From the NCBI GenBank assembly GCA_030652255.1, contig JAUSAZ010000210.1, positions 1 through 64,000 on the forward strand: 64,000 nt of DNA, in the 5' to 3' direction. Position 1 is the stretch's first letter; each line of letters opens with the position of its first letter. The notes below the pieces were generated by a model. It was not told the DNA's origin. It did no database searches and saw only the letters and a program-made list of their open reading frames with translations. Of this stretch, positions 23,664-32,180 are shown in pieces. The DNA comes from Myxococcales bacterium (lineage in GTDB: Bacteria; Myxococcota_A; Polyangia; Polyangiales; Ga0077539). Position numbers and translations under genes: made by a program.

Positions 23664-25691
23664 ATGCGATGGGCGGGCGTAGCGGCGGGCTGGGCGACGG
23701 CGGCGCTCGTGGGTGGCTGCGAACGACCTCGCACGCAGTTGGTTCTGGGCGTCGATACGGAGCTCACCTGGGGCGTCGGGGCCGAGCTCCAGTCGGTGTC
23801 GCTCGAGGTGCGTCGTGGCGGCGGGAGCGGGCCGCTCCGCAGCCATCGCACGACGGCCCTTGGTTCGGGCAACGGTCGAAGGGCGCTTCCGCTTTGGGTG
23901 ACGGTGGTGTCGGCCGACGATGACGACACGTCGCCGGTGTGGATCGAGGCGCTGGGGTGCCCGACACCGGATGGGTGCACGAGGGAGACAGCCGTGGTGG
24001 CGCAGCGCGCGTCCGTGCGCTTCGTGACGGGCGAGACGGGGCTGGTTCGGCTGATGCTCGCCAGTGCGTGCGGGTCGCGGCGGTGCGCGCTGACGGAGCG
24101 CTGCGCGACGGCGACGGGAGAGTGCATCGGGATCGATGCGCAGGGTGACGTGGGACGATACGGAGGCATGTTGCCCGGGCGTTGGGCCGACGGGTCGGTG
24201 GCGGGGGATTCGACGATCGCAGACGTGGGGGAGGGCGATGCGCTCGCAGTGGACACCGCGCCGGATCTTGGGGTGATTGCGGACGTGGCGGCGCTCAAGG
24301 ATTCGGGCGTTGCGGACGCCGGGGACGAGTCCGTCGCAGATGTGCCGCGGGCAGACGCGATGGAATGCACCCCGGGCGGAAGCGACCAGCCGGATCTGGC
24401 GTTCGAGGATACCGACTGCGATGGCATTGACGGTGAGGTCGTGGGCGGGGTCTTCGTATCGCCACGGGGTGACGACTCCAACGACGGCGCAATGCCTCGC
24501 CCGCTGCGCACGCTCGCCGCAGCCGTCGCCGCGGCCGCAAGGGCGACTCCCCGGCGCGTGGTCTTCGCCGCGGTCGGAACCTACGCCGAGCCACTCGAAC
24601 TTCGCGATCCGGTGAGCATCTTTGGCGGCTATGACGACAGGCGCTCGTGGGCACGCACCCGCGACGCCGCTACGGTCATCGAGCCCGGCGCGGTCGGGGT
24701 CATGATCCACGGCGTGTCCGCCGGTCTGGAACTTCAACTGCTGACCGTGCAGTCGGCTGCGGCGACGACCCCAGGGGCCACGTCGTATGGCGTGCGGGTG
24801 GTCGGGTCGAGCGCTCGTGTGCTGCTGAGCGGGTGTGCGATCACTTGCGGCGACGGTGGCAGCGGCAGCACAGGGATGGCTGGTGCGACCGGCGAGCCGG
24901 GCGGCGTCGGGGGCACCGCGGGCAGGCCTACGGCGGGCGCCGCGGGCTTGTCGATGTGCGGCGGTGGTGGTGGTGCCGGTGGTATTGGGGTGAGCGGCTC
25001 CAACGACGGCAACAGCGGCGCCGCCGGGCAGAACAACCGGCTGGGATTCGGCGCGGGCGGCGTAGCGGGGCGGCAGGGCGGCGGGTGTTGCGCCGACGCG
25101 GGCCTCGTCGCGCAACCGGGCGTGGCGGGGACAGCAGGCAGCGTGGGCACCAGCGGCGACAATGGCATCGCAGCGGCGATGTTCGGTGCGGTGGTCGCAG
25201 AAGACGGGACCTATGTGCCCACGACCGCGACGGCGGGCACCGACGGCAGCGGCGGTGGCGGGGGTGGGTGCGGCGGCGCAGGCGGCGCGGGCGGCGCATC
25301 GGGAGGCGGCAGCATTGCGGTCCTCAGCGTGGGTTCCACCGTGCGCGTGGAGGGATGTCGACTGACCACCGGGCGCGGCGGCGTGGGCGGCGCAGGCGGC
25401 GCGGGCGGCGCAGGCGGTGGAGGGGGCAATGGCGGTGCGGGCAGTGGGGGCAGCCGGACGGCGGGTACCGGCGGCGCAGGCGGCGCAGGCGGCGCAGGTG
25501 GCGGTGGTGGTGGTGGGGCAGGAGGTCCCTCTGTGTGCGTGTACTCGATGGGACCTGCGGTGATGGTGAGTGCAACGACCTGCGCGCGTGGCGGCGGTGG
25601 CCCCGGAAGCCCCGGCGGACGCGGTGCGGCGGACGACGCCCCGATGGGTCCGCCGGGCGTCTCGGAGGATATTCGTACGGCAACGCCGTGA
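23664..25691 (+). CDS. Large Gly-rich secreted lipoprotein with DUF1565-like parallel-beta region
   Basis: The product is 675 aa. The signal peptide ends in a lipobox (ALVGGCERP). The N-terminal third has Cys pairs (GCPTPDGC, ACGSRRCALTERCATATGEC) followed by Asp/Ala-rich spacers. From about residue 270, GGVFVSPRGDDSNDGAMPRPLRTLAAAVAAAA and FAAVGTYAEPLELRDPVSIFGGYD look like the DUF1565/right-handed parallel beta-helix entry found in myxobacterial lipoproteins. From about 390 to 640 the chain is dominated by GGAGGAG and GGTGGAGG repeats like PE-PGRS proteins, broken by Cys-containing strands. Export to the surface is likely. ATG at 23664 is set by the signal peptide; GTG/ATG upstream in frame would lengthen it. 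Confidence 0.78.
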   Translation: MRWAGVAAGWATAALVGGCERPRTQLVLGVDTELTWGVGAELQSVSLEVRRGGGSGPLRSHRTTALGSGNGRRALPLWVTVVSADDDDTSPVWIEALGCPTPDGCTRETAVVAQRASVRFVTGETGLVRLMLASACGSRRCALTERCATATGECIGIDAQGDVGRYGGMLPGRWADGSVAGDSTIADVGEGDALAVDTAPDLGVIADVAALKDSGVADAGDESVADVPRADAMECTPGGSDQPDLAFEDTDCDGIDGEVVGGVFVSPRGDDSNDGAMPRPLRTLAAAVAAAARATPRRVVFAAVGTYAEPLELRDPVSIFGGYDDRRSWARTRDAATVIEPGAVGVMIHGVSAGLELQLLTVQSAAATTPGATSYGVRVVGSSARVLLSGCAITCGDGGSGSTGMAGATGEPGGVGGTAGRPTAGAAGLSMCGGGGGAGGIGVSGSNDGNSGAAGQNNRLGFGAGGVAGRQGGGCCADAGLVAQPGVAGTAGSVGTSGDNGIAAAMFGAVVAEDGTYVPTTATAGTDGSGGGGGGCGGAGGAGGASGGGSIAVLSVGSTVRVEGCRLTTGRGGVGGAGGAGGAGGGGGNGGAGSGGSRTAGTGGAGGAGGAGGGGGGGAGGPSVCVYSMGPAVMVSATTCARGGGGPGSPGGRGAADDAPMGPPGVSEDIRTATP

Positions 25692-25886
25692 TGGCGCCAC
25701 CTGTACGGCGCCTGGTCACTCCGACCAGTCTCGTCCCAGCGTGCGAGCCCGGATGTGCCTCCGACCAGTCCGGAGCGACGTCGATCGCAGCGCGATCGCT
25801 CGGCGCTCTGGGCAGTATCCAGCAGGCCTCGGGTCCGCGGCGGCCGCGTGCGTTGGAGATCCGCGACGGCCGCGCATCGATGGGGG

Positions 25887-26894
25887 TCAGCCCCGCGCGC
25901 CGCCGAACTCCCGGGCGACGAGGGCGGCGACGTCCAGCTCGCGGTTGCCCTCGCCGGCCTCGATCACCCGACGCGCGAGCTCGGGCTCGAACGCGCGGCT
26001 CGCGAGCGCCTTCACCGCCGCCGTCGCATCGGCCCGACGTCCGCCTGCGACGACCGCCAGCAACGCCGACGTCGCGCGCTCGCCGCGGAAGTGGGCCAGC
26101 GCACCCATCGCCCGCGCCCGCCGGGCGGGAAGAACATCGTCGCGCAACGCCGTCAGCAGCAGCTCCAACGCCGCCTCGCTCCTGGACTGACCGAGGACCA
26201 GCGCGGCCACCTCCGCCGCACCCTCGTCGTGGCCGCTGAGCATCGACGCGAGCCGGGGCAGGGAGACGTCCGGCGCAAGCTGTAGCAGCGCCGCGTGGCA
26301 TGCGAGCAGTACCTGCGGGTCGGTGTCACCCAGGGCCAGCCTCAGCAGCAGCAGCCCGGCGCCCGCGCGGTCTCCATGGTGGGCGAGCGCGTCGGCCGCC
26401 GCCGCCTGGACCGGGGGCTCCGGGTCGGCGAGCATCTCTCCGAGCAGCAGCAACAGGTCGCGGGACCCCATCCGCGCCAGACCGGCCGCCGCGCGGGCCC
26501 GGACGCCCGCCGCCGTGTCGACCGCGGGGCCCCACGCCTTCTCCTTCTGCACGTAGCGGGCGGCGTGGACGAAGGGTCTGTCGTCCGTCGCCTCCAGGTG
26601 GTCGAGCGCCTCCAGCAGCGCGAGGCGGGCGCGGCAGCCCGGATCGTCGCCGTCGAGCGACGCGTAGGCGCGGACAAGCGCCCCTTCCACGTCGGGAAGC
26701 GCGCCCTCGCGTACGGCCTGCGCCGCGAACGCCACGACCGTGGCGCGGGGGCTCAGGAGCGCGGCGAGCAGTGGCTCGCGAGAGGTCGGAACGCCCGGGT
26801 TCGACAGCGCCGGCGCGAGGTCCGCGAGTTCGCGCTCGAGGGCTGTTGATCGTCGGGGGCTCTGCGGTGCGGTCGTGGGTCGGCGGCGCTGCAT
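25887..26894 (-). CDS. HEAT-repeat protein, unknown
   Basis: The product is 335 aa, entirely alpha-helical with about eight HEAT-like repeats (RATVVAFAAQAVREGALPDVEGALVRAYA, ARLALLEALDHLE, ARAAAGLARMGSRDLLLLLGEML, PVQAAAADALAHHGDR, PQVLLACHAALLQLAP, AAEVAALVLGQSRSEAALELLLTALRDD). There is no signal peptide or membrane segment. A cytoplasmic protein-interaction scaffold is inferred. It may be an unlabelled component of a signalling pathway; no catalytic motif is seen. The 195 bp between this gene and the Gly-rich gene (25692-25886) hold no gene; I see only a GGCGCC repeat pair near 25693-25712. Confidence 0.76.
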   Translation of the reverse strand: MQRRRPTTAPQSPRRSTALERELADLAPALSNPGVPTSREPLLAALLSPRATVVAFAAQAVREGALPDVEGALVRAYASLDGDDPGCRARLALLEALDHLEATDDRPFVHAARYVQKEKAWGPAVDTAAGVRARAAAGLARMGSRDLLLLLGEMLADPEPPVQAAAADALAHHGDRAGAGLLLLRLALGDTDPQVLLACHAALLQLAPDVSLPRLASMLSGHDEGAAEVAALVLGQSRSEAALELLLTALRDDVLPARRARAMGALAHFRGERATSALLAVVAGGRRADATAAVKALASRAFEPELARRVIEAGEGNRELDVAALVAREFGGARG

Positions 26895-27157
26895 GGCGTC
26901 GAGAGTACGGTCACCTGGCGACCGCGCGCTTGCGCGACGCGTGGGAGTTCGCGATGGGCAGCGAGCGATCGAACTCGCCATGCGGTTGTGGAGCGCGAGC
27001 GTGCTCGCCTCGCGCCGATGCGAGCGCCCACGTCCGAAGGAGCTCGCCGCTCGTCGCCGCGGGCGTCGCGGCGCCGACCGGGGCCTCAGGTGCGGCGAGC
27101 AGCGAAGAACACCGGCCGTGGAGGGATGCGCCTCCGTAGCGGTGGTAGCGTGCGGCC

Positions 27158-27754
27158 ATGGCAGCAGACTCCGCACGGGCGCGGGACGCCGAGTATCCCA
27201 ACCTGCGGACGGAGGTTGCAGAGGCGTACCGGTGTGCTCCATCCGGGGTGGTCGTCGAGGTCATCGACGGCGAGTTGTTCGCCATGCCCAAGCCGCGGCC
27301 GCGCCATCAGAACTCGGCGGGCGCGCTGCTCGAAGGGCTCGCACCACCGTTTCGCCGCGGTCGCGGAGGCCCGGGCGGGTGGATCTTCCTCCCGGAGCCC
27401 GAGCTCAGCCTCGGCGACCGCCCGGACCTCGTCGAGCCCGACCTCGCGGGTTGGCACCGCGACCGCATGCCCGAGGCTCCAGAGGACGCAGCCATCCGGG
27501 TGGTGCCCGACTGGGTGTGCGAGGTGCTGTCGACCTCGACCCGGCGGCACGATCGCATGGTGAAGCTGCCCATGTACTACCGGCACGGCGTCGGCCACGT
27601 GTGGCACGTCGACCCGGACGCGCAGACGCTCGACGTGTACCGCCGCGTCACCGACGGTTGGCTGCTGGTGCTCACGGCGGGCGGTGACATGAGCGTGCGG
27701 GCGGAGCCCTTCGAGGTGGTGGAGTTCGACCTCGGGCCGCTCTGGCTCTGGTGA
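27158..27754 (+). CDS. Second Uma2-family (DUF820) putative endonuclease
   Basis: The product is 198 aa and is clearly a paralogue of the gene at 22912. It shares EYPNLRTEVAEAYR, VEVIDGELFAMPKPR, RPDLVEPDLAGWHRDR, VPDWVCEVLSTSTRRHDRMVKLPMYYRHGVGHVWHVDP and a final PFEVVEFDLGPLW. The PD-(D/E)xK pattern (PDLVEPDLAG, CEVL-S-T-S-T, K in MVKLPMYY) is kept. ATG at 27158 sits about 260 bp after the divergent HEAT gene; the intervening 26895-27157 contains no credible gene. Two copies 3.6 kb apart suggest local duplication or separate acquisition. Confidence 0.84.
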   Translation: MAADSARARDAEYPNLRTEVAEAYRCAPSGVVVEVIDGELFAMPKPRPRHQNSAGALLEGLAPPFRRGRGGPGGWIFLPEPELSLGDRPDLVEPDLAGWHRDRMPEAPEDAAIRVVPDWVCEVLSTSTRRHDRMVKLPMYYRHGVGHVWHVDPDAQTLDVYRRVTDGWLLVLTAGGDMSVRAEPFEVVEFDLGPLWLW

Positions 27755-27803
27755 GGGATGACGTCTACCCGCGCCCGTTCGGCGCGAAGGTTCCGAGCTG
27801 TCG

Positions 27804-29489
27804 CTACGGCTGGGCGGCGGGCGATCTTCGGTCGACCCCTACGGGGCGCTCGGCCTCCCAGGGCTGGCGCGAGCGCAGCTCGGAGACGCTGAGCTCGCCC
27901 GCCGCCCGCTGACCGCTCTTCGCGTCGACCACCCGGTACGCGAGCGTGTCCCGCCCGAGGGCCTGGGACTCCACGAAGATGCACCGGAGCTCACCCTCCT
28001 CGAAGCCGCACTGGGCCTGGATGGCCGCCAGGAGCTGCTCTTGATGGAGGTGGCCCTCGCCGAAGTTCCAGCCGAGGCTGAGGCCCGCGATGATCTCGCC
28101 GTCGATCCAGTCGTACTCCTCCAGGTGGTCGACCGCGAGCGGCACCAGCAGCGGCAGCGCGCGCCCGTGGAGGTGCATCATCCGGAAGCCCATCACCTTG
28201 CCCACGAGACCGACGGCGGTGGGGTGGTCGTAGAAGCGGGCGAGCTGGTCGTACACCCACGCGCTGCTGGTGGTGAGCCGCGCGAGCTTGCGGTGCGCGT
28301 CGCCGCGAAACAGCCACACCGACCACGCCCAGTTGCCCGCGTAGTAGCGCATCGCCAGGAGGAAGGAGACGCGCTCCGGCCAGAGGTTGCCAGCGAGGGG
28401 AAGCGCGACGAGGGTCACGGCGAGGAAGGCCGCGAGGGGGAGCGGGCCGAGCGAGAGCACCGACACATCGGGGTGCGCCCAGAAGAGCGCGAAGCCGCCG
28501 TAGACGACGAGGAAGTTCCACTCGATGGGGACGCCCATCGGGACGTGGCTGGTGATGTACCCATGGAGGGCGACCATCATGACCACCGCGACCACCGGGG
28601 GTGTGCCCACCGGGGTGAGCAGGAAGGCCAGCGGGACGCCGATCTCCAGCGCAGTGCCCACGTGGCTGAGCACCGTCGCGAGGCGAGACGGGCGGAGGTC
28701 GCAGGGGAAGTCGCGGTACATCCGCTTGCGCAGCCACGGGAGGCGCGTGAGCGGCCCGTTGCTGGTCATCACGCACACCACCGTCGGGAAGTGGTGGTTG
28801 AGCTTCGACACCCCCGCCCAGAACCACAGGGCGAGCTGCACCGCCTGCGCGCCAGCGATCCAGTGGGGGGTGGCGACGAAGCACACCAGGGTGACCCAGT
28901 AGTGCTCCGAGCGCGCCGCGAGGAAGAGGGTCTTGTCGAGCACGCCGAGGACGGCGACGAGGCCGACGACGGGCAGCAGGTGCGTGGCGTCGAGCGAGGG
29001 CGCGAAGAGGGCACGGCACGCCGCGACGACGAGGCCGAGATAGAGCGCGACGTCGAGCGCCGAGCGGGTGGGCGCGCCGATGAGGGGCACGCCGGGGAAG
29101 AGCGGGAGCTTCGTCGTGCCCGGGTGGAGGAAGTAGAGGAAGCCCCCGATGGGTGGGAGGTAGCGCCCGGTCAGCGGACCGCTGCCGCAGCCGAGCCCGA
29201 GCACCTCGAAGAGCAGGCTCCAGACGATGGCCTTCTGGAAGGCGATGGGGTGCAGCGCCCACGAGGCGATGCTGGCGGGGCCGCCCAGCGCCGGGCTGTA
29301 GCCGCAGAACATCACCCACGCGCCGACGTAGAGCGCGAGCTTCAGCGCATAGAAGAGGAAGACCCCGGGAGGGGTTCCGTAGCCCTGTAGCGCCCACGAC
29401 TCGCACACCATCCGTCCGCGCTCGCCCAGCGGCTGCTTCAACCACGCGAGGGGCTCGTAGCCGGGGGGCGTCGGGTCGAGGAGTCCCAT
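27804..29489 (-). CDS. DUF3556-family polytopic membrane protein
   Basis: The product is 561 aa. It starts with MGLLDPTPPGYEPLAWLK, then GYGTPPGVFLFYALKLALYVGAWVMF, and contains about ten hydrophobic segments and the conserved GVSKLNHHFP, MTSNGP and LHGRALPLLVPLAVDHLEEYDWIDGE stretches. This matches the DUF3556 family known mostly from actinobacteria, for which no function is established. The C-terminal about 130 residues are soluble and end in a Pro/Arg-rich tail. ATG at 29489 is preferred over an upstream in-frame start at 29609 that would overlap the divergent gene. It shares a 75-bp divergent region with the dioxygenase at 29565. Confidence 0.76.
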   Translation of the reverse strand: MGLLDPTPPGYEPLAWLKQPLGERGRMVCESWALQGYGTPPGVFLFYALKLALYVGAWVMFCGYSPALGGPASIASWALHPIAFQKAIVWSLLFEVLGLGCGSGPLTGRYLPPIGGFLYFLHPGTTKLPLFPGVPLIGAPTRSALDVALYLGLVVAACRALFAPSLDATHLLPVVGLVAVLGVLDKTLFLAARSEHYWVTLVCFVATPHWIAGAQAVQLALWFWAGVSKLNHHFPTVVCVMTSNGPLTRLPWLRKRMYRDFPCDLRPSRLATVLSHVGTALEIGVPLAFLLTPVGTPPVVAVVMMVALHGYITSHVPMGVPIEWNFLVVYGGFALFWAHPDVSVLSLGPLPLAAFLAVTLVALPLAGNLWPERVSFLLAMRYYAGNWAWSVWLFRGDAHRKLARLTTSSAWVYDQLARFYDHPTAVGLVGKVMGFRMMHLHGRALPLLVPLAVDHLEEYDWIDGEIIAGLSLGWNFGEGHLHQEQLLAAIQAQCGFEEGELRCIFVESQALGRDTLAYRVVDAKSGQRAAGELSVSELRSRQPWEAERPVGVDRRSPAAQP

Positions 29490-29564
29490 CGCCCGAAGGT
29501 ACGGCCATCCGACGGGGCGCTGGTAGACGCGAGCGCGCTCGTGCGACACACCCCGGCAGGTCCA

Positions 29565-30308
29565 ATGCCTGCCGCCGTCCTCGCGCCGCCGTTCGCCGCC
29601 CTCGAACACCTCACCGCCGCCGTGCGCGATCGCGGCTACGCCGTGCTGTCACCCGACGACGTCGCCGCCTGGTGCGGCGCCCCGCTCGCGGCGCTCGACG
29701 CGCTGCGACCCGACTGGGAGTCGCTGCCCGCGGACCAGTACCTGAGGGACGGCGGGCACTACCGTCGCCGTCGGCACTCATGCTTCGTGGCGTCGCCCTC
29801 GAGCGTCGAGCGGGCGCCGCACCGCGCCCACTGGCAGTCCGTCGAGTACAACGCGCTGCACGGGGGGATGCAGCGGTGGTTCGAGCCGATGCCCGACGCC
29901 ACGGTGACGCGCCCGGCCTGGCAGGGGCTGCTACGGGCGCTCGCCGCCACGTGCACCGCGCTGCGCCCGGCGGTCGCGCGGTGGTTCGTCGAGGCGCACC
30001 AGTTTCGCATCGACACCACCGACGGCATCGGGCGCCCGACCCCGGAGGGAGCGCACCGCGACGGGGTCGACTTCGTGGCCGTGCTCCTCGTCGCGCGCGA
30101 GGGCGTGAAGGGCGGCGAGACCCGGGTCTTCGAGGCCGACGGCCCGCGGGGCGAGCGCTTCACCCTCACCGCCCCGTGGACCCTGGTGCTGCTCGACGAC
30201 GCGCGGGTCATCCACGAGAGCACGCCCATCCAGCCCACGAGCGAGGGGAGCGGCCACCGCGACACGCTCGTGATCACGCTGCGCGCGGAGGGCTTCCAGG
30301 GCGGCTGA
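29565..30308 (+). CDS. 2OG-Fe(II) dioxygenase family protein (2OG-Fe_Oxy_2)
   Basis: The product is 247 aa. The segment GRPTPEGAHRDGVDFVAVLLVAREGVKGGETRVF is characteristic of the small 2OG-Fe dioxygenases (Pfam 2OG-Fe_Oxy_2) that include amino-acid hydroxylases such as isoleucine dioxygenase: H-x-D (HRD) gives the first two iron ligands, and the distal His in RVIHESTPI the third, with Arg in GHRDTLVITLR near the end for 2-oxoglutarate. QFRIDTTDG preceding it fits too. Amino-acid hydroxylation is plausible but not shown. ATG at 29565 is chosen with AGG upstream; a GTG at 29541 overlaps less well. Confidence 0.8.
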   Translation: MPAAVLAPPFAALEHLTAAVRDRGYAVLSPDDVAAWCGAPLAALDALRPDWESLPADQYLRDGGHYRRRRHSCFVASPSSVERAPHRAHWQSVEYNALHGGMQRWFEPMPDATVTRPAWQGLLRALAATCTALRPAVARWFVEAHQFRIDTTDGIGRPTPEGAHRDGVDFVAVLLVAREGVKGGETRVFEADGPRGERFTLTAPWTLVLLDDARVIHESTPIQPTSEGSGHRDTLVITLRAEGFQGG

Positions 30309-30360
30309 GCCGCGCGGCGGATGTCCTCGGGGGCCCTCGAAAACACGCGGGTATTTCCGT

Positions 30361-30405
30361 GACATTCCCTGTCCGTCACATACTCGCGCAATGGTCGGGA
30401 ATGTC
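30361..30405. promoter_or_regulatory. Perfect inverted repeat upstream of the SSB-tail-like gene
   Basis: GACATTCCC (30361-30369) and GGGAATGTC (30397-30405) are perfect 9-bp complements separated by 27 bases. The right arm ends 60 bp before the ATG at 30465. A GTGACA (30359) and a CATACT (30379) lie within the repeat, resembling weak -35 and -10 elements with short 14-bp spacing. An operator or an mRNA hairpin is possible. Confidence 0.45.
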
Positions 30406-30464
30406 GCAGGGTGCGTGGGTCGACGCGGTTCGTCCCGCGGGCGCACACAACGGAGATTCCAACC

Positions 30465-31001
30465 ATGAGCAGCCTCGAAGATCGCCTCGATCGCATTGAA
30501 TCCAAGCTGGACGCCGTTCTCGCGGCGATGAAGTCCTCGGGCGGCGGCGCCCGGTCCGCGGGGGGTAGCGCCGGCTCCCCCGGGGGCGACATCGACGCCG
30601 ACATCGACGGGCCGCGCGGCGACCCGGAGGTCCGCTTCATGCCGAAGCGGTGGACGGGGCCCGACTGCAAGGGGCGGCCCTTCTCGCAGTGCGAGCCGGA
30701 GTTCCTCGACCTGCTGGCCGACGCCTACGAGTGGTTCGCCCAGCGCGACGACGAGTCCAACGCCGTCGACAAGAACGGCGGGCCGAAGAGCAAGTGGAGC
30801 CGCCTCGACGCCTCCCGCGCCCGGGCCTGGTCCGCGCGACTCCGCGAGCAGCAGGGCGGTGCGCCCGCTCCGGCGCCCCGCTCGCGCGCCGCGTCCCCCG
30901 CGCCCGCCGCCCGCCGCCCCTCCGCGCCCGACCCGGGCTACGGCCGGGCCCCGCAGAACGACTTCGGGGACGCCACCGACAACGACGACATCCCCTTCTG
31001 A
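30465..31001 (+). CDS. Small protein with N-terminal coiled coil and SSB-like acidic C-terminal tail
   Basis: The product is 178 aa, chosen from ATG at 30465 with CGGAG nine bases upstream. Residues 4-25 form a short coiled coil (LEDRLDRIESKLDAVLAAM), followed by a Gly/Ser linker. A conserved-looking core runs through RFMPKRWTGPDCKGRPFSQCEPEFLDLLADAYEWFAQ and KNGGPKSKWSRLDASRARAWSARLRE. The last residues are DFGDATDNDDIPF, matching the single-stranded-DNA-binding protein tip (acidic run ending I-P-F) that recruits repair proteins. The core is not an OB-fold SSB. A replication/repair partner or phage-derived protein is possible. An inverted repeat lies upstream. Confidence 0.68.
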   Translation: MSSLEDRLDRIESKLDAVLAAMKSSGGGARSAGGSAGSPGGDIDADIDGPRGDPEVRFMPKRWTGPDCKGRPFSQCEPEFLDLLADAYEWFAQRDDESNAVDKNGGPKSKWSRLDASRARAWSARLREQQGGAPAPAPRSRAASPAPAARRPSAPDPGYGRAPQNDFGDATDNDDIPF

Positions 31002-31010
31002 TCAGCGCCT

Positions 31011-31520
31011 TTAACCGACGAGCGCCTCGCGCACGGCCGCCACGGTCGCGTCGGGGAGGTCGGTGGTCACGATCTGCGCGCCCGCAAAGCGATGCAGCTC
31101 CCTCACCAGCGCCTCGACGTGCACGTGGCTCACCAGCAGCGCGAGGGCCGTGGTGCCCGGCAGCACGATCTTCCGTAGCTCCTGCACCTGCTCGTCGGGC
31201 ACGCCCGTGTCGATGACCTGCGCCATCAGCGCGCCGGTGCCCGCCGTCAGCGCACCCCCCACGATCGCCCCCACCGGACCCGCCAGCAGGGTGCCGAAGA
31301 GCAGCCCCCAGAAGGCCCCATCGAGAGCCGCCTCGCCGGGTGTCACGTCGGTGGTCTCCTTCACCCGGGTCTCGCCGTGGACGTCCTTCGAGACGAACAC
31401 GGCGTCGTGCAGCATGATCTCCCCTTCCGTCATCAGCCGGGTCGCCGCCATCAGCGCCTCCTGGGCCTTCAGGGGCGAGTCGAAGCCGAGCACGATCAAC
31501 TTTCGCGGGTCATTGTTCAT
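31011..31520 (-). CDS. DUF1269-like membrane-associated protein
   Basis: The product is 169 aa. It begins KLIVLGFDSPLKAQEALMAATRL and has a central hydrophobic, Gly-rich stretch (AFWGLLFGTLLAGPVGAIVGGALTAGTGALMAQV) followed by a C-terminal VLPGTTALALLVSHVHVEALVRELHRF segment, the general pattern of DUF1269 proteins, which are often stress-associated and membrane linked. The conserved pattern is moderate. ATG at 31520 is set by this start; an in-frame start at 31655 would overlap the divergent NUDIX gene. Function is unknown. It is convergent with the SSB-tail-like gene, ten bases away. Confidence 0.72.
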   Translation of the reverse strand: MNNDPRKLIVLGFDSPLKAQEALMAATRLMTEGEIMLHDAVFVSKDVHGETRVKETTDVTPGEAALDGAFWGLLFGTLLAGPVGAIVGGALTAGTGALMAQVIDTGVPDEQVQELRKIVLPGTTALALLVSHVHVEALVRELHRFAGAQIVTTDLPDATVAAVREALVG

Positions 31521-31614
31521 GCCGGGAGTGTTGTGGCCATTGCCCGCGTGGGGCAAGCGCCTCGTCGCCGACGCCGCGGGTGTACAACCCTCCGCCGGAG
31601 GAACCGACATCCCC

Positions 31615-32175
31615 ATGCGACCGGTCAAGGATCGTTTCTGCTCGTTCTGCGGCACCGCCTACCCGGAGCCCCTGATCTATCCCCGCCGCTGCGCCGCCGC
31701 CGCGTGCGGCGTGGAGGTGTGGGCCAACCCCATCCCGGTGTGCGTGCTGCTCGTGCCGGTGCGCGCGGGCGAGGCCACCGGGCTCCTGGTGCTGCGCCGC
31801 GGAATCGAGCCGCAGAAGGGCATGCTGGCGCTCCCCGGCGGCTTCCTCGAAGAGCACGAGACCTGGCAGGCGGGCGCTGCGCGCGAGCTGCGCGAAGAGC
31901 TCGACGTCGTGGTCGCTCCCGAGGGCATCGACCCGTTCTGGTTCAGCAGCTCGGCGCCGCGACCCAACCGGGTGCTGCTCTTCGCGACCGCCGCGGCGCT
32001 GGACGAGGCCGACCTCCCGCCCTTCTCTCCCAACCACGAGACCGTCGAGCGGGGCCTCGTCTCCGGGCCCGATGGGCTGGAGCAGGTGATCGGCTTCAGC
32101 CTGCACGCAGAGGCCGCGCGGCGCTGGTTCGCGGGCCAGCGCATCGCCGGCCCGCACGGGTATCGCCCGGCCTGA
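31615..32175 (+). CDS. NUDIX hydrolase with N-terminal zinc-ribbon-like segment
   Basis: The product is 186 aa. The Nudix box is intact (GGFLEEHETWQAGAARELREELD, matching GX5EX7REUXEEXGU) at about residues 80-102. The N-terminus has CSFCGTAY and, 20 residues later, CAAAACGVEVW, a zinc-ribbon-like arrangement seen in NUDIX proteins of the NADH pyrophosphatase group. It should hydrolyse a nucleoside diphosphate-linked substrate, but specificity is unknown. ATG at 31615 has GGAGG about 15 bases upstream; the frame is open further back. The divergent DUF1269-like gene begins 95 bp away. Confidence 0.84.
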   Translation: MRPVKDRFCSFCGTAYPEPLIYPRRCAAAACGVEVWANPIPVCVLLVPVRAGEATGLLVLRRGIEPQKGMLALPGGFLEEHETWQAGAARELREELDVVVAPEGIDPFWFSSSAPRPNRVLLFATAAALDEADLPPFSPNHETVERGLVSGPDGLEQVIGFSLHAEAARRWFAGQRIAGPHGYRPA

Positions 32176-32180
32176 GGGCC

